64,000 nucleotides of DNA from Pseudoalteromonas sp. FUC4 (lineage in GTDB: Bacteria; Pseudomonadota; Gammaproteobacteria; Enterobacterales; Alteromonadaceae). Below the pieces are notes generated by a model. It saw only the letters and a list, made by a program, of their open reading frames with translations. It made no database searches and had not been told where the DNA came from. Below, in pieces: positions 8,608 through 18,542 of the stretch. The position numbers and the translations under genes are program-made. Positions within the stretch are counted from its first letter, which is position 1; each line of letters begins with the position of its first letter. The stretch covers positions 1,280,885 to 1,344,884 of the forward strand of contig NZ_SEUI01000001.1 in the NCBI RefSeq assembly GCF_008370255.1. Direction: 5' to 3'.

Positions 8608-9150
8608 TTAGTAAACTAGTACCGCACGGCGGTTTTTAGCGAAAGCTGATTCAGTGCGAGACTTAACCATTGGCTTCTCTTCACCGTAGCTTACCACTGA
8701 CATTTGGCTAGCTGAAACACCTAAGCTTAATAAGTATTTTTCAACTGCTTGGCCACGGTGCTCACCTAGTGCAATATTGTACTCTGGCGTACCACGCTCA
8801 TCTGCGTGGCCTTCAATTAGTACTTTAACTGATGGGTTTTGAACTAAAAACTCAGCATGTGCACGAAGTAAGTCTGCGTACTTGCTTTCAACTGTTGCAG
8901 TATCAAAATCAAAGTAGATTACTTGCTCTTGACGAAGTGCTTCGTACTTTTGACGAAGTTGCTCTTCTGCTTGTTGCTCAGGAGAAATTGTAGCTACTTC
9001 AACCGTATCAGTATTCATTGATTGCTCAACAACACCTTGGTTTGATTGGTTTGCAGCACCTTCGTCAATATCTGAAGATGAGCTACAAGCTGCTAATGTC
9101 ATTACTGGCACAGCAATTAGCAGGCCTTTAAGTATTTTGTTAAGTTGCAT
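8608..9150 (-). CDS. pal: Peptidoglycan-associated lipoprotein Pal
   Basis: Outer-membrane lipoprotein that binds meso-diaminopimelate in peptidoglycan and interacts with TolB, holding the outer membrane to the wall and aiding constriction. The signal sequence ends in the lipobox LAAC (lipidated Cys at about residue 22), followed by a short acidic linker and an OmpA-like domain: VIYFDFDTATVESKY, VLIEGHADERGTPEYNIALGEHR and VSYGEEKP, with the NxxLxxxR-like peptidoglycan-binding region intact. At 180 residues it is typical. It lies between tolB and cpoB on the same strand. Confidence 0.97.
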   Translation of the reverse strand: MQLNKILKGLLIAVPVMTLAACSSSSDIDEGAANQSNQGVVEQSMNTDTVEVATISPEQQAEEQLRQKYEALRQEQVIYFDFDTATVESKYADLLRAHAEFLVQNPSVKVLIEGHADERGTPEYNIALGEHRGQAVEKYLLSLGVSASQMSVVSYGEEKPMVKSRTESAFAKNRRAVLVY

Positions 9151-9184
9151 TGAGTAGATTCCTATTTTGAGTAAACCAGTAATA

Positions 9185-10543
9185 TTACTGTAAGTATGGC
9201 GACCAAGCTGGTGCCTTTACTTGTCCGTCTAGCACAGGTAACCGTGCTTTAAAGCGGCCGTCCATCGATACTAGCGCAAGTACCTGTTTATTATTATGAA
9301 GCGTGCTATATATAATCATCGAACCATTTGGCGCTATGCTCGGTGATTCATCTAGGCGTGTTCTTGTTAATACTTGAAACGCACCTGTAGCCAGCTCTTT
9401 CTTAGCAAGATGGTACTGCCCGTTGGTACGGTTAACCATCACTAATTCTTTTCCATCTGGTGATATAGAACCCGCAAGGTTCATATCGCCATCAAAAGTA
9501 AGTCGTTGTGACCTACCTGTTTTTAAATTTAACTTATAAATCTGAGCATTACCACCCCTTTCAGATGTAAACACAATATCTTGGCTATTTGGGTACCAAG
9601 ATGGTTCAGTATCTATGCTACGGTGATTTGTTAAGCGTGTTTCTTTACGGGTAGCCAAGTCAAGCATGTAAACTTCTGTTGCGCCTGTTTTATCTTTTGA
9701 AAGCACTAACAGTAATTTTTTACCATCTGGCGAAAACTGCGGTGCACCATTAATACCACGGTAGCTTGCTACAATTTCGCGTTTACCTGTGTATATGTCT
9801 TGAATGTAAATTTGGCTTTGACGGTTTTCAAACGTTACATACGCTAGCTTAGTACCATCTGGTGACCATGCTGGCGACATTAACGGCTCTTTTGAGCGAA
9901 GTAATACTTGCTCGTTAAAACCATCGTAATCGGCAACCACTAACTGATAAGGTTTAGGGTCATTATCTCGTACTATTACATAAGCAATTTTAGTTAAAAA
10001 CGCGCCTTTTTCACCCGTTAGTTTTTCGTAAATAACATCGCTGATCCGGTGCGAGTAACGACGAAAACCGCTTTCGCTAATAACACTTTCACGTGCTTCT
10101 AAAACATGAGCTTGGCTTTTAACTAGTTTGCCACTACTCATCATTTGCGTGTTGCCACCGGTAATTTGGCCACGGATCACATCAATTAACTCATAACGTA
10201 CTAAGTAACGGCCATCAGTTTGTTGCTCTACTTCACCAACAAGAATAGCTTCAACACCTTTATTAACCCAAGACGCGTAATCAATTTCGCTGTCTTTACT
10301 TGGCTGTTGCGGCATTTGTGCCACTTCTACAGGTTTAAATTTACCACTGCGCATTAAATCAGCAGCAATAACACCGCTTAATTTTTCAGGTATTGGACCA
10401 ACACCTTGATATTTAAAAGGGACTATCGCAATAGGCCTTGCACCGTCTACGCCCTCTGTTATTACAATTTCAAGCGCTGCATTAGCAACACCTTGAAATC
10501 CAAACAGTAAAATTAAACAGGCTATTTTTATTTTGTTGAACAT
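9185..10543 (-). CDS. tolB: Tol-Pal system protein TolB
   Basis: Periplasmic protein that shuttles between Pal and TolA. The 452-residue sequence has a signal peptide (residues 1-22, ending near VANAAL), an N-terminal alpha/beta domain ([12 protein letters not shown]) and a C-terminal six-bladed propeller built from WD40-like repeats ([63 protein letters not shown]). The ATG has AAGGA five bases upstream. It starts nine bases after tolA and shares its operon. Confidence 0.97.
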   Translation of the reverse strand: MFNKIKIACLILLFGFQGVANAALEIVITEGVDGARPIAIVPFKYQGVGPIPEKLSGVIAADLMRSGKFKPVEVAQMPQQPSKDSEIDYASWVNKGVEAILVGEVEQQTDGRYLVRYELIDVIRGQITGGNTQMMSSGKLVKSQAHVLEARESVISESGFRRYSHRISDVIYEKLTGEKGAFLTKIAYVIVRDNDPKPYQLVVADYDGFNEQVLLRSKEPLMSPAWSPDGTKLAYVTFENRQSQIYIQDIYTGKREIVASYRGINGAPQFSPDGKKLLLVLSKDKTGATEVYMLDLATRKETRLTNHRSIDTEPSWYPNSQDIVFTSERGGNAQIYKLNLKTGRSQRLTFDGDMNLAGSISPDGKELVMVNRTNGQYHLAKKELATGAFQVLTRTRLDESPSIAPNGSMIIYSTLHNNKQVLALVSMDGRFKARLPVLDGQVKAPAWSPYLQ

Positions 10544-10552
10544 ATCATTCCT

Positions 10553-11479
10553 TTAAAATTCTGGCTTGATTGTTAAGTTAATATTCTTAAGTTGTTCGAA
10601 TACGTCTCTATCTTTAGATACCGGTAATGTGTCGGCCATGCGTACTGCTCTTAATGCAGCTTCACATACTAACTTATCGCCACCTAATGACTTAACTTGC
10701 GTTACTAAACCATTAAAGCCTAAACGAATATTGACTCGGCACTGTTGGTTTTTCATTTTTTGATCAATCAGTAAGTTTTGCTGAATACGCGCCATAATTA
10801 ATGCTCGGTACTTATCAACTTCGCTCACCACTTGTTGCTGACGTATTTTACTACGGGCAGCCTGCTCTTTGGCAAGTTGCTCTTGTAACATTTGCTCTTG
10901 CATCGCTTGCTGGCGCTTACGTTCTGCTTCTGCTGCACGCTCTTTAGCTTCCTCTTCACGTTTTTTACGCGCAGCCTCTGCTTTTTTAAGTGCGTCTTCT
11001 TCGGTTTTACGTTTATCAGCTGCTGCTTTTGCCGCAGTTTCAGCTTCTTGCTTTTGCTTTTCGGCTTGCTTAGCTTTAGCGCGCTCTTTTTTCTCAATTG
11101 CGCGTGCTTTTTTAGCTTCTGCCTCGGCTTGCGCTTTTTCTTTCTCTTTAGCTTTACGCTGTTGCTCTAACTTTTTAATATTACGTGCTTCTGATTCACG
11201 TTGTTTACGCGCATTTGCCGCTCTGCGCTCTAAATCGCGAATACGTTTATCTTCTGCATTTTTTTTATCTTTTTCTTTCTTTTTAAGTTCAGCAATTTTT
11301 TGCTCAACTTGTTTTTGATCAACTGTAACAGCCGATACTGCTTTATCTGGCCTTGGAATAGCCGAATTAAGCGTTACTTCCATTACCTTAGGCGCTGGCG
11401 GATGAATGTTTGCAGACGCATACAAAAAACCACCAATACCTAAATGAAGCACTATCGATTTTACTACTGAACTATTCAT
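10553..11479 (-). CDS. tolA: Tol-Pal system protein TolA
   Basis: Inner-membrane protein that spans the periplasm and transmits proton-motive-force energy from TolQR to Pal/TolB. The sequence shows one N-terminal membrane segment (VVKSIVLHLGIGGFLYASA) carrying the conserved Ser/His face, a long Lys/Ala/Glu helical domain II (about residues 60-210) with an unusual number of arginines, and a compact domain III with a Cys pair (QQCRVNIRLGF and DKLVCEAALR). The ATG at 11479 (MNSSVVK) is preferred over a TTG six codons upstream that would overlap tolR. The Lys/Ala/Glu repeats create long spurious frames on the other strand. Confidence 0.93.
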   Translation of the reverse strand: MNSSVVKSIVLHLGIGGFLYASANIHPPAPKVMEVTLNSAIPRPDKAVSAVTVDQKQVEQKIAELKKKEKDKKNAEDKRIRDLERRAANARKQRESEARNIKKLEQQRKAKEKEKAQAEAEAKKARAIEKKERAKAKQAEKQKQEAETAAKAAADKRKTEEDALKKAEAARKKREEEAKERAAEAERKRQQAMQEQMLQEQLAKEQAARSKIRQQQVVSEVDKYRALIMARIQQNLLIDQKMKNQQCRVNIRLGFNGLVTQVKSLGGDKLVCEAALRAVRMADTLPVSKDRDVFEQLKNINLTIKPEF

Positions 11480-11483
11480 ACAG

Positions 11484-11912
11484 TTACTTCCCCTCAAAGG
11501 ATTCAGTCATTAACCCTACTGACGGTACGCCTGCATTTTTCAAAAAATCCATTAGTAATAATACTTCTTGATATGACACCTTACCCGAACCTTTAATCAT
11601 AACTGGTACATCAGGATTTTTCATTAACTGTAATTTTATAACCGCAGCAACGTCAAGTGCCTCCATAGGTTCTTCAGGATCGGTACCTACGCTCACATAA
11701 TATTTACCCTCTGCATCTATTGAAGCAATAATGGGGGGAACATCTTTAGTATCAACTAAATCAGACTCTTCCATTTTAGGTAAATCAACTTTTACACCAT
11801 GTGTAATAAGCGGTGCTGTAGCCATAAATATAATAAGTAGTACCAACATTACATCAATGTAAGGTACTACATTAATTTCTGCGACCGGACGGCGCTTTTT
11901 ACGCTGATACAT
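11484..11912 (-). CDS. tolR: Tol-Pal system protein TolR
   Basis: Part of the TolQ-TolR proton channel (ExbD/TolR family). The 142-residue protein has an N-terminal cytoplasmic stretch, one membrane helix with the essential aspartate in [16 protein letters not shown], and a periplasmic domain ending with the TolR-type SVGLMTESF. It overlaps the end of tolQ by 14 bases and is followed at once by tolA. Confidence 0.96.
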   Translation of the reverse strand: MYQRKKRRPVAEINVVPYIDVMLVLLIIFMATAPLITHGVKVDLPKMEESDLVDTKDVPPIIASIDAEGKYYVSVGTDPEEPMEALDVAAVIKLQLMKNPDVPVMIKGSGKVSYQEVLLLMDFLKNAGVPSVGLMTESFEGK

Positions 11913-12603
11913 TCGCTTGTGCCTCTATTTGTGTAGCTGCTTGACGGTGTAAAATATTAGCAAACTCTTCCATAAAGTTAATATAGTGAGACTCAAGCTT
12001 TTCAACACTATTTGAAAAGCGGTTATAAGCAATAACTGCAGGAATAGCCGCAAATAAACCCATAGCAGTCGCAATAAGAGCCTCTGCAATACCAGGTGCT
12101 ACCATTTGTAATGTAGCTTGCTTAACTTCACCTAGTGCAATAAAGGCATTCATGATGCCCCATACAGTACCAAACAAACCGATATACGGACTTATAGAGC
12201 CGACCGTTGCTAAAAACGATAAGCTAGATTCCATTTTTTCAATTTCGCGAGAAAGCGCAACACGCATAGAGCGGTGCGTACCTTCCATAACAATACTCGC
12301 ACTTTGAAACGTATTCTTTTTATGACGAGCAAACTCTTTAAAGCCTGAAGTAAATAATGCTTCAATACCTTGAGACTGACCGCTGCGTGACGATATCTCG
12401 TTATACAATTTGCTTAAATCAATACCCGACCAAAATTTTTGCTCAAACTTCTTAGCATTTGATAGTGCATCCGATATTGCTTTTTTACGTTGAAATATAA
12501 TTGTCCACGACATTACAGACATGGCAACTAGCCCTAACATTACTAATTGAACAAGCAAACTTGCTTCTAAAATTAGATCTAAAAAATTAAGCCCTGATCC
12601 CAC
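11899..12603 (-). CDS. tolQ: Tol-Pal system protein TolQ
   Basis: Inner-membrane channel subunit of the MotA/TolQ/ExbB family. The 234-residue sequence has three membrane helices (near residues 14-34, 135-158 and 170-192) and the conserved block [20 protein letters not shown]. The start is GTG with a good AGGAG six bases upstream. It is the first gene of the operon. In E. coli the thioesterase gene ybgC precedes it; here no such gene is present upstream. Confidence 0.96.
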   Translation of the reverse strand: MGSGLNFLDLILEASLLVQLVMLGLVAMSVMSWTIIFQRKKAISDALSNAKKFEQKFWSGIDLSKLYNEISSRSGQSQGIEALFTSGFKEFARHKKNTFQSASIVMEGTHRSMRVALSREIEKMESSLSFLATVGSISPYIGLFGTVWGIMNAFIALGEVKQATLQMVAPGIAEALIATAMGLFAAIPAVIAYNRFSNSVEKLESHYINFMEEFANILHRQAATQIEAQANVSA

Positions 12604-13076
12604 GTTAAACTCCTAAGTAATTTCAAAATACGGCAAATTGATTAATTTGTGTAAATATGACCGCTTACACGGTCAAAAGTTGCATCTAGTGTATCTAGTC
12701 CATTTCAAGCTGACAACGGTATTGCTATGAATAGGCAACAAAAAACGTTAAAAAACAGCTTTAGTTGGCATTTCCCTTTGCCTCAGTATTTTATTTAATC
12801 TTTTAACTAAGCTCGCTAACTATAAATATGCGTAAATATATACATGAAACGTCATAAAATGCGCCGTTTATTCAAAATAAGAGCATAAACACTCAAAACC
12901 TATAAGCCTCACCTGCACATAATAGTAAAACTAATACCGAGCTATAACGAAACAAATTACTTAAGTTATAAATTTCATAAACTTATAAATTTAACGATTA
13001 ATTAACGCACAAGATTCAAACAACAATAAAATTCACTAAATTAGTTTTTCTAATCTGAAAATACAAATTTTCTAGT

Positions 13077-13105
13077 TTGAACAAAAAAGTAAACTTACGT
13101 ATTAT
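13077..13105 (+). promoter_or_regulatory. Sigma-70 promoter of the candidate small RNA
   Basis: TTGAAC (13077-13082) and TATTAT (13100-13105) separated by exactly 17 bases, predicting a start near 13112. Confidence 0.55.
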
Positions 13106-13111
13106 TCTCCC

Positions 13112-13290
13112 ATACCGAGCTAGCGCACTGAATGAGATAGTTTCATTAAGCCAAGTTCTTAGTAATAGGATATTTTATCGTATTACATTGTTTTACTCTA
13201 TCTGGATAAAACCAAATTTAGTAAAACGTAGTTCCCTGGATTACTTCCTTCAACTTGTTGTTTGCCCGCATTTTTTGCGGGCTTTTTTTT
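13112..13290 (+). ncRNA. Candidate intergenic small RNA, about 180 bases
   Basis: A strong consensus-like promoter is followed about 150 bases later by an intrinsic terminator with a tight GCCCGCA/TGCGGGC stem and eight T. The terminator belongs to no protein gene on this strand: the genes on both sides are on the minus strand, and the frame inside (13077-13334) has no ribosome-binding site and runs through the terminator. The U-rich tail is what Hfq-dependent small RNAs have. I do not recognise the RNA family. Confidence rests only on the promoter-terminator pair. Confidence 0.5.
13264..13290 (+). terminator. Intrinsic terminator of the candidate small RNA
   Basis: Seven-base stem GCCCGCA/TGCGGGC with a five-T loop and a tail of eight T. 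Confidence 0.85.
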
Positions 13291-13318
13291 GCCTGCAATT
13301 TAGTGCGCTACATATTTT

Positions 13319-13479
13319 ATACCAACCTGCATAAATCTTTGATCAATTTAACGAATTAAATTGCACTATAACGTCGTTAAAAATTTTTTATTTAGAACAA
13401 ATAGATACAAAAATTTTTGCCTAGTTCTAGCGTAATTTTCTTAACGTTAAGTGGACCCCATATATAAACAGATTGGTAT
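13319..13479 (+). repeat. MITE-like interspersed repeat, copy A
   Basis: A 161-base intergenic element with terminal inverted repeats ATACCAACCTG and CAGATTGGTAT (10 of 11 pairs). A second, inverted copy lies at 56322-56480, matching along its whole length with a few substitutions and indels (for example the shared blocks TTGCCTAGTTCTAGCGTAAT and AAATTGCACT). It has no coding capacity and sits just after a terminator. Confidence 0.75.
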
Positions 13480-13742
13480 TATTTATAAACTAATAATTGC
13501 CTTACCTAATTTGCAATAAGTAATTCGTTTACTAGTTTGAATGGTACGCAGGATAGCTTCGCTAGTCTTAACGCCCTGTGAATTAACAGTTAACTATAAA
13601 GCGTATAAGTATTTTAAAATAACACTTGCAACAGTGTGCTGAGATTTTAGGTGAAATGCCAACCTGTATAAATATTTGAAAGAAAGCGATACTAAGTCAA
13701 TTACCTGCTGTGCAATAAACCACAGCAAGTAAAGTATATAGG

Positions 13743-14750
13743 CTAGTCTTTTTTAGGAAGTAAACCAAAGTGATGGTATGCGCTGTCAGACACTATGCGC
13801 CCACGTGGTGTACGCTGAATAAATCCTTGCTGGATTAAAAATGGTTCTATCACATCTTCTATTGTTTCGCGCTCTTCGCCAATAGCAGCCGCTACATTGT
13901 CGAGCCCAACAGGGCCGCCCATAAATTTTTCGATTATGGCGAGTAAATACTTGCGGTCCATATAATCAAAACCACTTTTATCTACGTCAATCATATCAAG
14001 GGCTTGCTTAGCTACATCGGCGTTTACTGTGCCGTCAGATTTTACTTGAGTGTAATCGCGAACACGGCGCAATAAGCGGTTAGCTATACGCGGTGTGCCA
14101 CGTGAGCGCTGTGCAATTTCGGTAGCGCCATCGTCACACATCTCTAAATCAAGGTAATGTGCAGAGCGCCCTACTATGTGCGATAAATCTTCTACAGAAT
14201 AAAACTCTAATCGCTGCACAATTCCAAAACGGTCACGCAGTGGCGATGTAAGAGAGCCTGCTCGTGTGGTTGCACCAATAAGTGTAAATGCAGGTAAGTC
14301 TAATTTAATAGAACGCGCAGCTGGGCCTTCACCAATCATTATATCAAGCTGGTAGTCTTCCATTGCCGGATAGAGTATTTCTTCAACTTGTGGGCTTAAT
14401 CTGTGTATTTCATCAATAAACAGTACATCGCCTTCTTCTAAATTGGTAAGTAGTGCGGCTAAATCGCCTGCTTTTTCAAGTACAGGGCCTGATGTTGTTT
14501 TAATACTTACGTGTAATTCATTGGCTACAATATTTGCAAGCGTGGTTTTACCAAGCCCAGGTGGGCCAAATATTAATAAATGATCGAGCGCTTCACCACG
14601 GGTTCGGGCAGCTTCAATAAAAATTTCCATTTGCTGCTTAACATGAGGCTGGCCTCTGTAGTCGGCTAAAAGTTTTGGTCTTATTGCACGATCTATAGAG
14701 TCTTCATTTGTTTTTTCAGTCGCATCAATTAAGCGATCCGCTTCAATCAT
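13743..14750 (-). CDS. ruvB: Holliday junction branch migration ATPase RuvB
   Basis: Hexameric AAA+ motor that drives branch migration of Holliday junctions with RuvA. The 335-residue sequence shows Walker [13 protein letters not shown], Walker [14 protein letters not shown], sensor 1 ([20 protein letters not shown], including the Arg finger region) and the C-terminal winged helix for DNA ([21 protein letters not shown]). It starts seven bases after the ruvA stop, in the order ruvC-ruvA-ruvB. Confidence 0.98.
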   Translation of the reverse strand: MIEADRLIDATEKTNEDSIDRAIRPKLLADYRGQPHVKQQMEIFIEAARTRGEALDHLLIFGPPGLGKTTLANIVANELHVSIKTTSGPVLEKAGDLAALLTNLEEGDVLFIDEIHRLSPQVEEILYPAMEDYQLDIMIGEGPAARSIKLDLPAFTLIGATTRAGSLTSPLRDRFGIVQRLEFYSVEDLSHIVGRSAHYLDLEMCDDGATEIAQRSRGTPRIANRLLRRVRDYTQVKSDGTVNADVAKQALDMIDVDKSGFDYMDRKYLLAIIEKFMGGPVGLDNVAAAIGEERETIEDVIEPFLIQQGFIQRTPRGRIVSDSAYHHFGLLPKKD

Positions 14751-14757
14751 GGGTTAC

Positions 14758-15375
14758 TCACAACATAGATTTTAAAGATTCTCTAATAAGAACCTCAGTA
14801 GACATATCGGGTTTACTTATCGATTTTACTGCTTTTTGAGCTTGTGGCAATTTATAACCTAACGCAAGCAGTGCTGATACGGCATCGTCTGCTGCATTAT
14901 TAGCAATTGTGGCATCGCTCATTGGCTCTATTACTGCGCTATCACTAAATGGCGTAAATAAATCATTGCCCCAATCTTTTAATCTGTCTTTCATTTCGAG
15001 TACTAAGCGCTCGGCTGTTTTTTTACCTACACCCGGTAATTTAACAAGCGATGTTGAGTCTTCGTTATTCACACAACTCACAAATTGCTTAGCCGACATA
15101 CCCGACAAAATAGCTAAACCAAGTTTTGGCCCTACGCCATTTGCTTTTAATAGCTCTCTAAATAAAGCACGCTCAACTTTATTATTAAAACCAAATAATA
15201 ACTGAGCATCTTCGCGCACTACAAAGTGCGTATAAACAATCGCGTTTTCACCAATTTTTGGTAAATCGTAAAAACAGGTCATTGGCATTTGTACTTCGTA
15301 ACCTACACCACTTACTTCGAGTAATATTTCTGGTGGTTGTTTTTCGACTAAAATACCATTTAAGCGGCCTATCAT
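14758..15375 (-). CDS. ruvA: Holliday junction DNA-binding protein RuvA
   Basis: Tetrameric junction-binding subunit that loads RuvB. The 205-residue sequence has the N-terminal OB fold ([21 protein letters not shown]), two helix-hairpin-helix motifs ([19 protein letters not shown] and [19 protein letters not shown]) and a C-terminal RuvB-binding domain ([19 protein letters not shown]) after a flexible linker. It follows ruvC by two bases. Confidence 0.98.
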   Translation of the reverse strand: MIGRLNGILVEKQPPEILLEVSGVGYEVQMPMTCFYDLPKIGENAIVYTHFVVREDAQLLFGFNNKVERALFRELLKANGVGPKLGLAILSGMSAKQFVSCVNNEDSTSLVKLPGVGKKTAERLVLEMKDRLKDWGNDLFTPFSDSAVIEPMSDATIANNAADDAVSALLALGYKLPQAQKAVKSISKPDMSTEVLIRESLKSML

Positions 15376-15377
15376 AA

Positions 15378-15902
15378 TTATTTCCTTAAACGTCCTCTAA
15401 CGGTTTTGCTTGCGCTGCCCGCTAGTTTAATTAAATTTTGTTCTGAGTGGGCGTGGCACATCGCAATAGCGAGTGCATCCGCTGCATCGGCCTGTGGCGT
15501 ACCGGGTAGTTTTAAAATATTTTTTACCATGTGTTGCACTTGTGTTTTATCTGCGCCACCGTTGCCTACTACTGCTTGCTTAATTTGCCTAGCTGAGTAT
15601 TCAAATACGGGTAAGTCGGCCATTGCAGCGCCAACAATCGCAGCGCCTCTAGCTTGGCCTAGTTTTAAAGCTGAATCGGGGTTGTGCGCCATAAATACTT
15701 TTTCAATGGCAAAGGTTTCTGGCGAAAACTGCTCAATAAGCTGTGTAATGCCTTGGTAGATCATTTTAAGTCTAATCGGAAAAGGATGATCGGCTAACTT
15801 AATACAGCCACTGCCTAAGTATGTAAATTTAGAACCTTGGTGGGCAACAACGCCATATCCGGTCAAACGTGAACCAGGATCGATCCCTAAAATAATGGCC
15901 AA
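15378..15902 (-). CDS. ruvC: Crossover junction endodeoxyribonuclease RuvC
   Basis: Resolves Holliday junctions by symmetric nicks. RNase H-like fold of 174 residues with the catalytic acidic residues visible in [24 protein letters not shown] and the C-terminal [15 protein letters not shown]. First gene of ruvC-ruvA-ruvB. No yebC is seen immediately upstream, where it lies in many relatives; the ybbAP terminator is found there instead. Confidence 0.98.
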   Translation of the reverse strand: MAIILGIDPGSRLTGYGVVAHQGSKFTYLGSGCIKLADHPFPIRLKMIYQGITQLIEQFSPETFAIEKVFMAHNPDSALKLGQARGAAIVGAAMADLPVFEYSARQIKQAVVGNGGADKTQVQHMVKNILKLPGTPQADAADALAIAMCHAHSEQNLIKLAGSASKTVRGRLRK

Positions 15903-15983
15903 ACTTGCATTCTCATTATTGTTATTTTTAAATTACGCTAATAATGCCAGAGCACTGTATAAATTACCAGTACAAAGAAAAAC

Positions 15984-16012
15984 AAAAATGCCCACAAACT
16001 AGGTGGGCATTT
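15984..16012 (-). terminator. Intrinsic terminator after ybbP
   Basis: Stem AAATGCCCAC/GTGGGCATTT with a seven-base loop followed on the minus strand by a T-rich run; 22 bases after the ybbP stop. Confidence 0.8.
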
Positions 16013-16034
16013 ACAGGAGCATGTTAGTTTAAGC

Positions 16035-18542
16035 TTACCCTAGGGCACGCACTAACCCTTGAGTGTTTTGTTTAAGTGTTCTGGCAATCATTAAATAGCC
16101 TAAACCTGCCACAAAAGCGCCGCCAGCTACCGGACCAATAATCCATATATGCGGGTGTAACTTACCGGCTAAATCAAACATTTGTTGCTGCACAATTAAA
16201 AGCGCTATATCACTAAAAAATGCAGCGACTAAGCCAGCTAAACCACCGAGTAATAAAAACTCATACAAGGTCGCATTTTTAATTAATCGGCTTTTAGCGC
16301 CAAGCGTTCTGAGTATTACAATTTCTTGCATACGTTCACCTAAACTAGCTTGCACTTGCGATATAAGTACAAGCGCGCCACACAGCACAACAATAGCCAG
16401 TACAAAGCCAATGGCGAGAGAGACTTGCGATATAGTAGTTTGTATTTGCTTAACAAAGTTATCAATATCAATCGCTGTAATAGTAGGGTAAGTACGTAAT
16501 AACTGGCTGAAGTCACGTTTTTGATCAGGGTTTATACGTACCGATGAAATATACGTTGCGGGAAAATCTGCAAGTACATCGGGGCTTAAAATAATAAAAA
16601 AGTTAGGTTTAAGCGTGGCCCAATTTACTTTGCGCACACTGGTGATTTTAGCGTCGAACGACTGCGAACCAATTAAAAATGTAAGCGTATCGCCTATCTC
16701 AACATCTAAACGTTCTAGCATCGACTCCTCTACCGAGGCTTCGGCTGTTGCATTTTCACCAAACCACGCGCCTTGTGTTACTTCATTTTGATCAGGCACA
16801 TCTTTAAGCCACGTAAGGTTTAGCTCACGGCCAATACCTGCACGTGCTTCTTCGTCTTTTTTCTCGTTGTCTTGCAGTGATACGGAACGCGCTACCAACT
16901 CGCCGTTCACCGCATTTACGCGCCCACGAATAGTGGGATAAAACTCTGATACCTGAATATCTTTTTGTGCCAAATACTCATTAATTGGCTCAAGCTCATT
17001 TTGCGTAATATTAACTAAAAACGCATTAGGCGCGTCGCTTGGTAGCTGCGACTGCCAATCAGATATCATGTCGTTTTTAAGTACCACTAAAAACAGCAGT
17101 AATTTAATTGCTAACGAAAAACTAATTAACTGTACCGCATTTACGTTTGCACGCTTTTGAATAGACGCAATTGCAAGCGACCAACTGTTACCCGGTTTTA
17201 AGCCGAGCATTCGACCGCCACCAAATATTAATTTAGACACCAAAAACAACACACCAATTAGCGCAAGTGTTGATATAAACAAAATAAGCGTTATTTTTAT
17301 GTTGTTACTAAATAACCACATTAATAAAAACACGGTTAGCGCACTCATACCTAAATGAACACGACTAACTGCCAACTTGTCACCTAAGTTACGGCGCAGC
17401 ACTCTAAGCGGTGGAATATCGAATAAATCAAATAACGGTTTAATAGAAAACATAACGGCGCAAATTACGCCAGTGCTTATCGCCACCAGCCAAGGTTTAA
17501 AGCCACCTAAAGGGAGCTCTGTACCCATACTTTTTGATAAGTAACTTGTTGCTATTTCTTGCAAGCCATAACCAATTAACAACCCAATACTTACCGCCAT
17601 TACACATACAAGCAATAAATGGAGCATGTATATTTTGCGGATCATTGAGCGGCTACCGCCTAGCGTTTTCATCATCGCTACTGGGTCGTATTGGCGTTCA
17701 CAATAACGTTTTGCTGAAACCGCTATAGCCACTGCAGCTAAAATAATACCTAATAGGCCGGCTAGTAATAAAAAGCTCTCTGCGCGGTTTAAACTATTTG
17801 AAATAGGTGATTGGCGGTCTTTAACGCCGTACCATTGTTGGTTTTCTTTTATTTGTGGTTTAAGCCACTCATAAAAGCTATTTATGTCAGCCTCATTACC
17901 CGCATAAAGTTGGCGGTAATAAACACGGCTACCCGGTTGCACAACTTCGGTTTTTGCCACATCATCAATATTAATAAGCACACGACGGCTACTGGAAAAT
18001 ACATTAAATGGCGCATCAGGTTCTTCTACTATAACCTTTGAAACATTAAATAATGCAGCGCCAAGTTCTACTTGCGCGCCTATATCAATATTTAAACTGT
18101 AAAATACAGATTCACTTAGCCACACATTACCAGGCGTTGGTCCGCTACTGGCAACTTTAGTCTCACCTGTAAGGGTATCTTTAACTTTTAACTGCCCTTT
18201 TAGCGGATACGCATTAGATGCCGCTTTTACTGAGCTAAACTGCATTTCGTCATTGGCAAACAACATAGTGTCGAAGTACACCATTTGCGCCGTTTTTAAA
18301 TTTTGGCTTTGTGCTTGAGTAATAAACGCGGTGTCCAGAACATGATCGCTTGCAAGTACACGGTCTGCAGCAATAAAAGCACTGCTTTTTTGCGCAATGC
18401 TTTGCCCTATTCGCTCAGTAACCATAGACAGTGTAAGCACGGTTAACACAGCAAGAGCGATAGCTGCGCTTATAACCGTGAGCTCACCACGTCGAAATTC
18501 TCGCGAAAATAACTTAAGCGCTAACTTAACCCACATCGGCAA
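16035..18542 (-). CDS. ybbP: ABC transporter permease YbbP (double FtsX family)
   Basis: An 835-residue inner-membrane permease with about ten helices: one N-terminal (residues 15-45), a first FtsX cluster (about 255-360), a central cluster (about 395-500) and a C-terminal FtsX domain (about 715-825, with ILRTLGAKSRLIKNATLYEFLLLGG). Large periplasmic loops separate them. With the ATPase YbbA it forms a MacB/LolCDE-like complex; the exported substrate is not established. Its start overlaps the end of ybbA by 17 bases, so the two are translationally coupled. Next to tesA, this is the same gene trio as in E. coli. Confidence 0.92.
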   Translation of the reverse strand: MPMWVKLALKLFSREFRRGELTVISAAIALAVLTVLTLSMVTERIGQSIAQKSSAFIAADRVLASDHVLDTAFITQAQSQNLKTAQMVYFDTMLFANDEMQFSSVKAASNAYPLKGQLKVKDTLTGETKVASSGPTPGNVWLSESVFYSLNIDIGAQVELGAALFNVSKVIVEEPDAPFNVFSSSRRVLINIDDVAKTEVVQPGSRVYYRQLYAGNEADINSFYEWLKPQIKENQQWYGVKDRQSPISNSLNRAESFLLLAGLLGIILAAVAIAVSAKRYCERQYDPVAMMKTLGGSRSMIRKIYMLHLLLVCVMAVSIGLLIGYGLQEIATSYLSKSMGTELPLGGFKPWLVAISTGVICAVMFSIKPLFDLFDIPPLRVLRRNLGDKLAVSRVHLGMSALTVFLLMWLFSNNIKITLILFISTLALIGVLFLVSKLIFGGGRMLGLKPGNSWSLAIASIQKRANVNAVQLISFSLAIKLLLFLVVLKNDMISDWQSQLPSDAPNAFLVNITQNELEPINEYLAQKDIQVSEFYPTIRGRVNAVNGELVARSVSLQDNEKKDEEARAGIGRELNLTWLKDVPDQNEVTQGAWFGENATAEASVEESMLERLDVEIGDTLTFLIGSQSFDAKITSVRKVNWATLKPNFFIILSPDVLADFPATYISSVRINPDQKRDFSQLLRTYPTITAIDIDNFVKQIQTTISQVSLAIGFVLAIVVLCGALVLISQVQASLGERMQEIVILRTLGAKSRLIKNATLYEFLLLGGLAGLVAAFFSDIALLIVQQQMFDLAGKLHPHIWIIGPVAGGAFVAGLGYLMIARTLKQNTQGLVRALG

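Larger units (their letters stand above)
12604..13742. other. Long intergenic region between tolQ and ruvB
   Basis: This 1.1-kb stretch has no convincing protein gene. It contains the tolQ upstream region, a promoter-to-terminator unit that looks like a small RNA gene (13077-13290) and a MITE-like repeat (13319-13479). A further CCAACCTGTATAAAT at 13662 resembles one end of the repeat. The ybgC gene found at this place in many gammaproteobacteria is absent. The rest is AT-rich with nothing recognisable. Confidence 0.6.

Noticed and set aside
10825..11318. Several long frames opposite or shifted within tolA
   Set aside because: They are by-products of the Lys/Ala/Glu repeat sequence of TolA.
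13077..13334. 85-codon frame in the tolQ-ruvB gap
   Set aside because: No ribosome-binding site, begins inside a -35 box and runs through an intrinsic terminator; the small RNA reading explains the region better.
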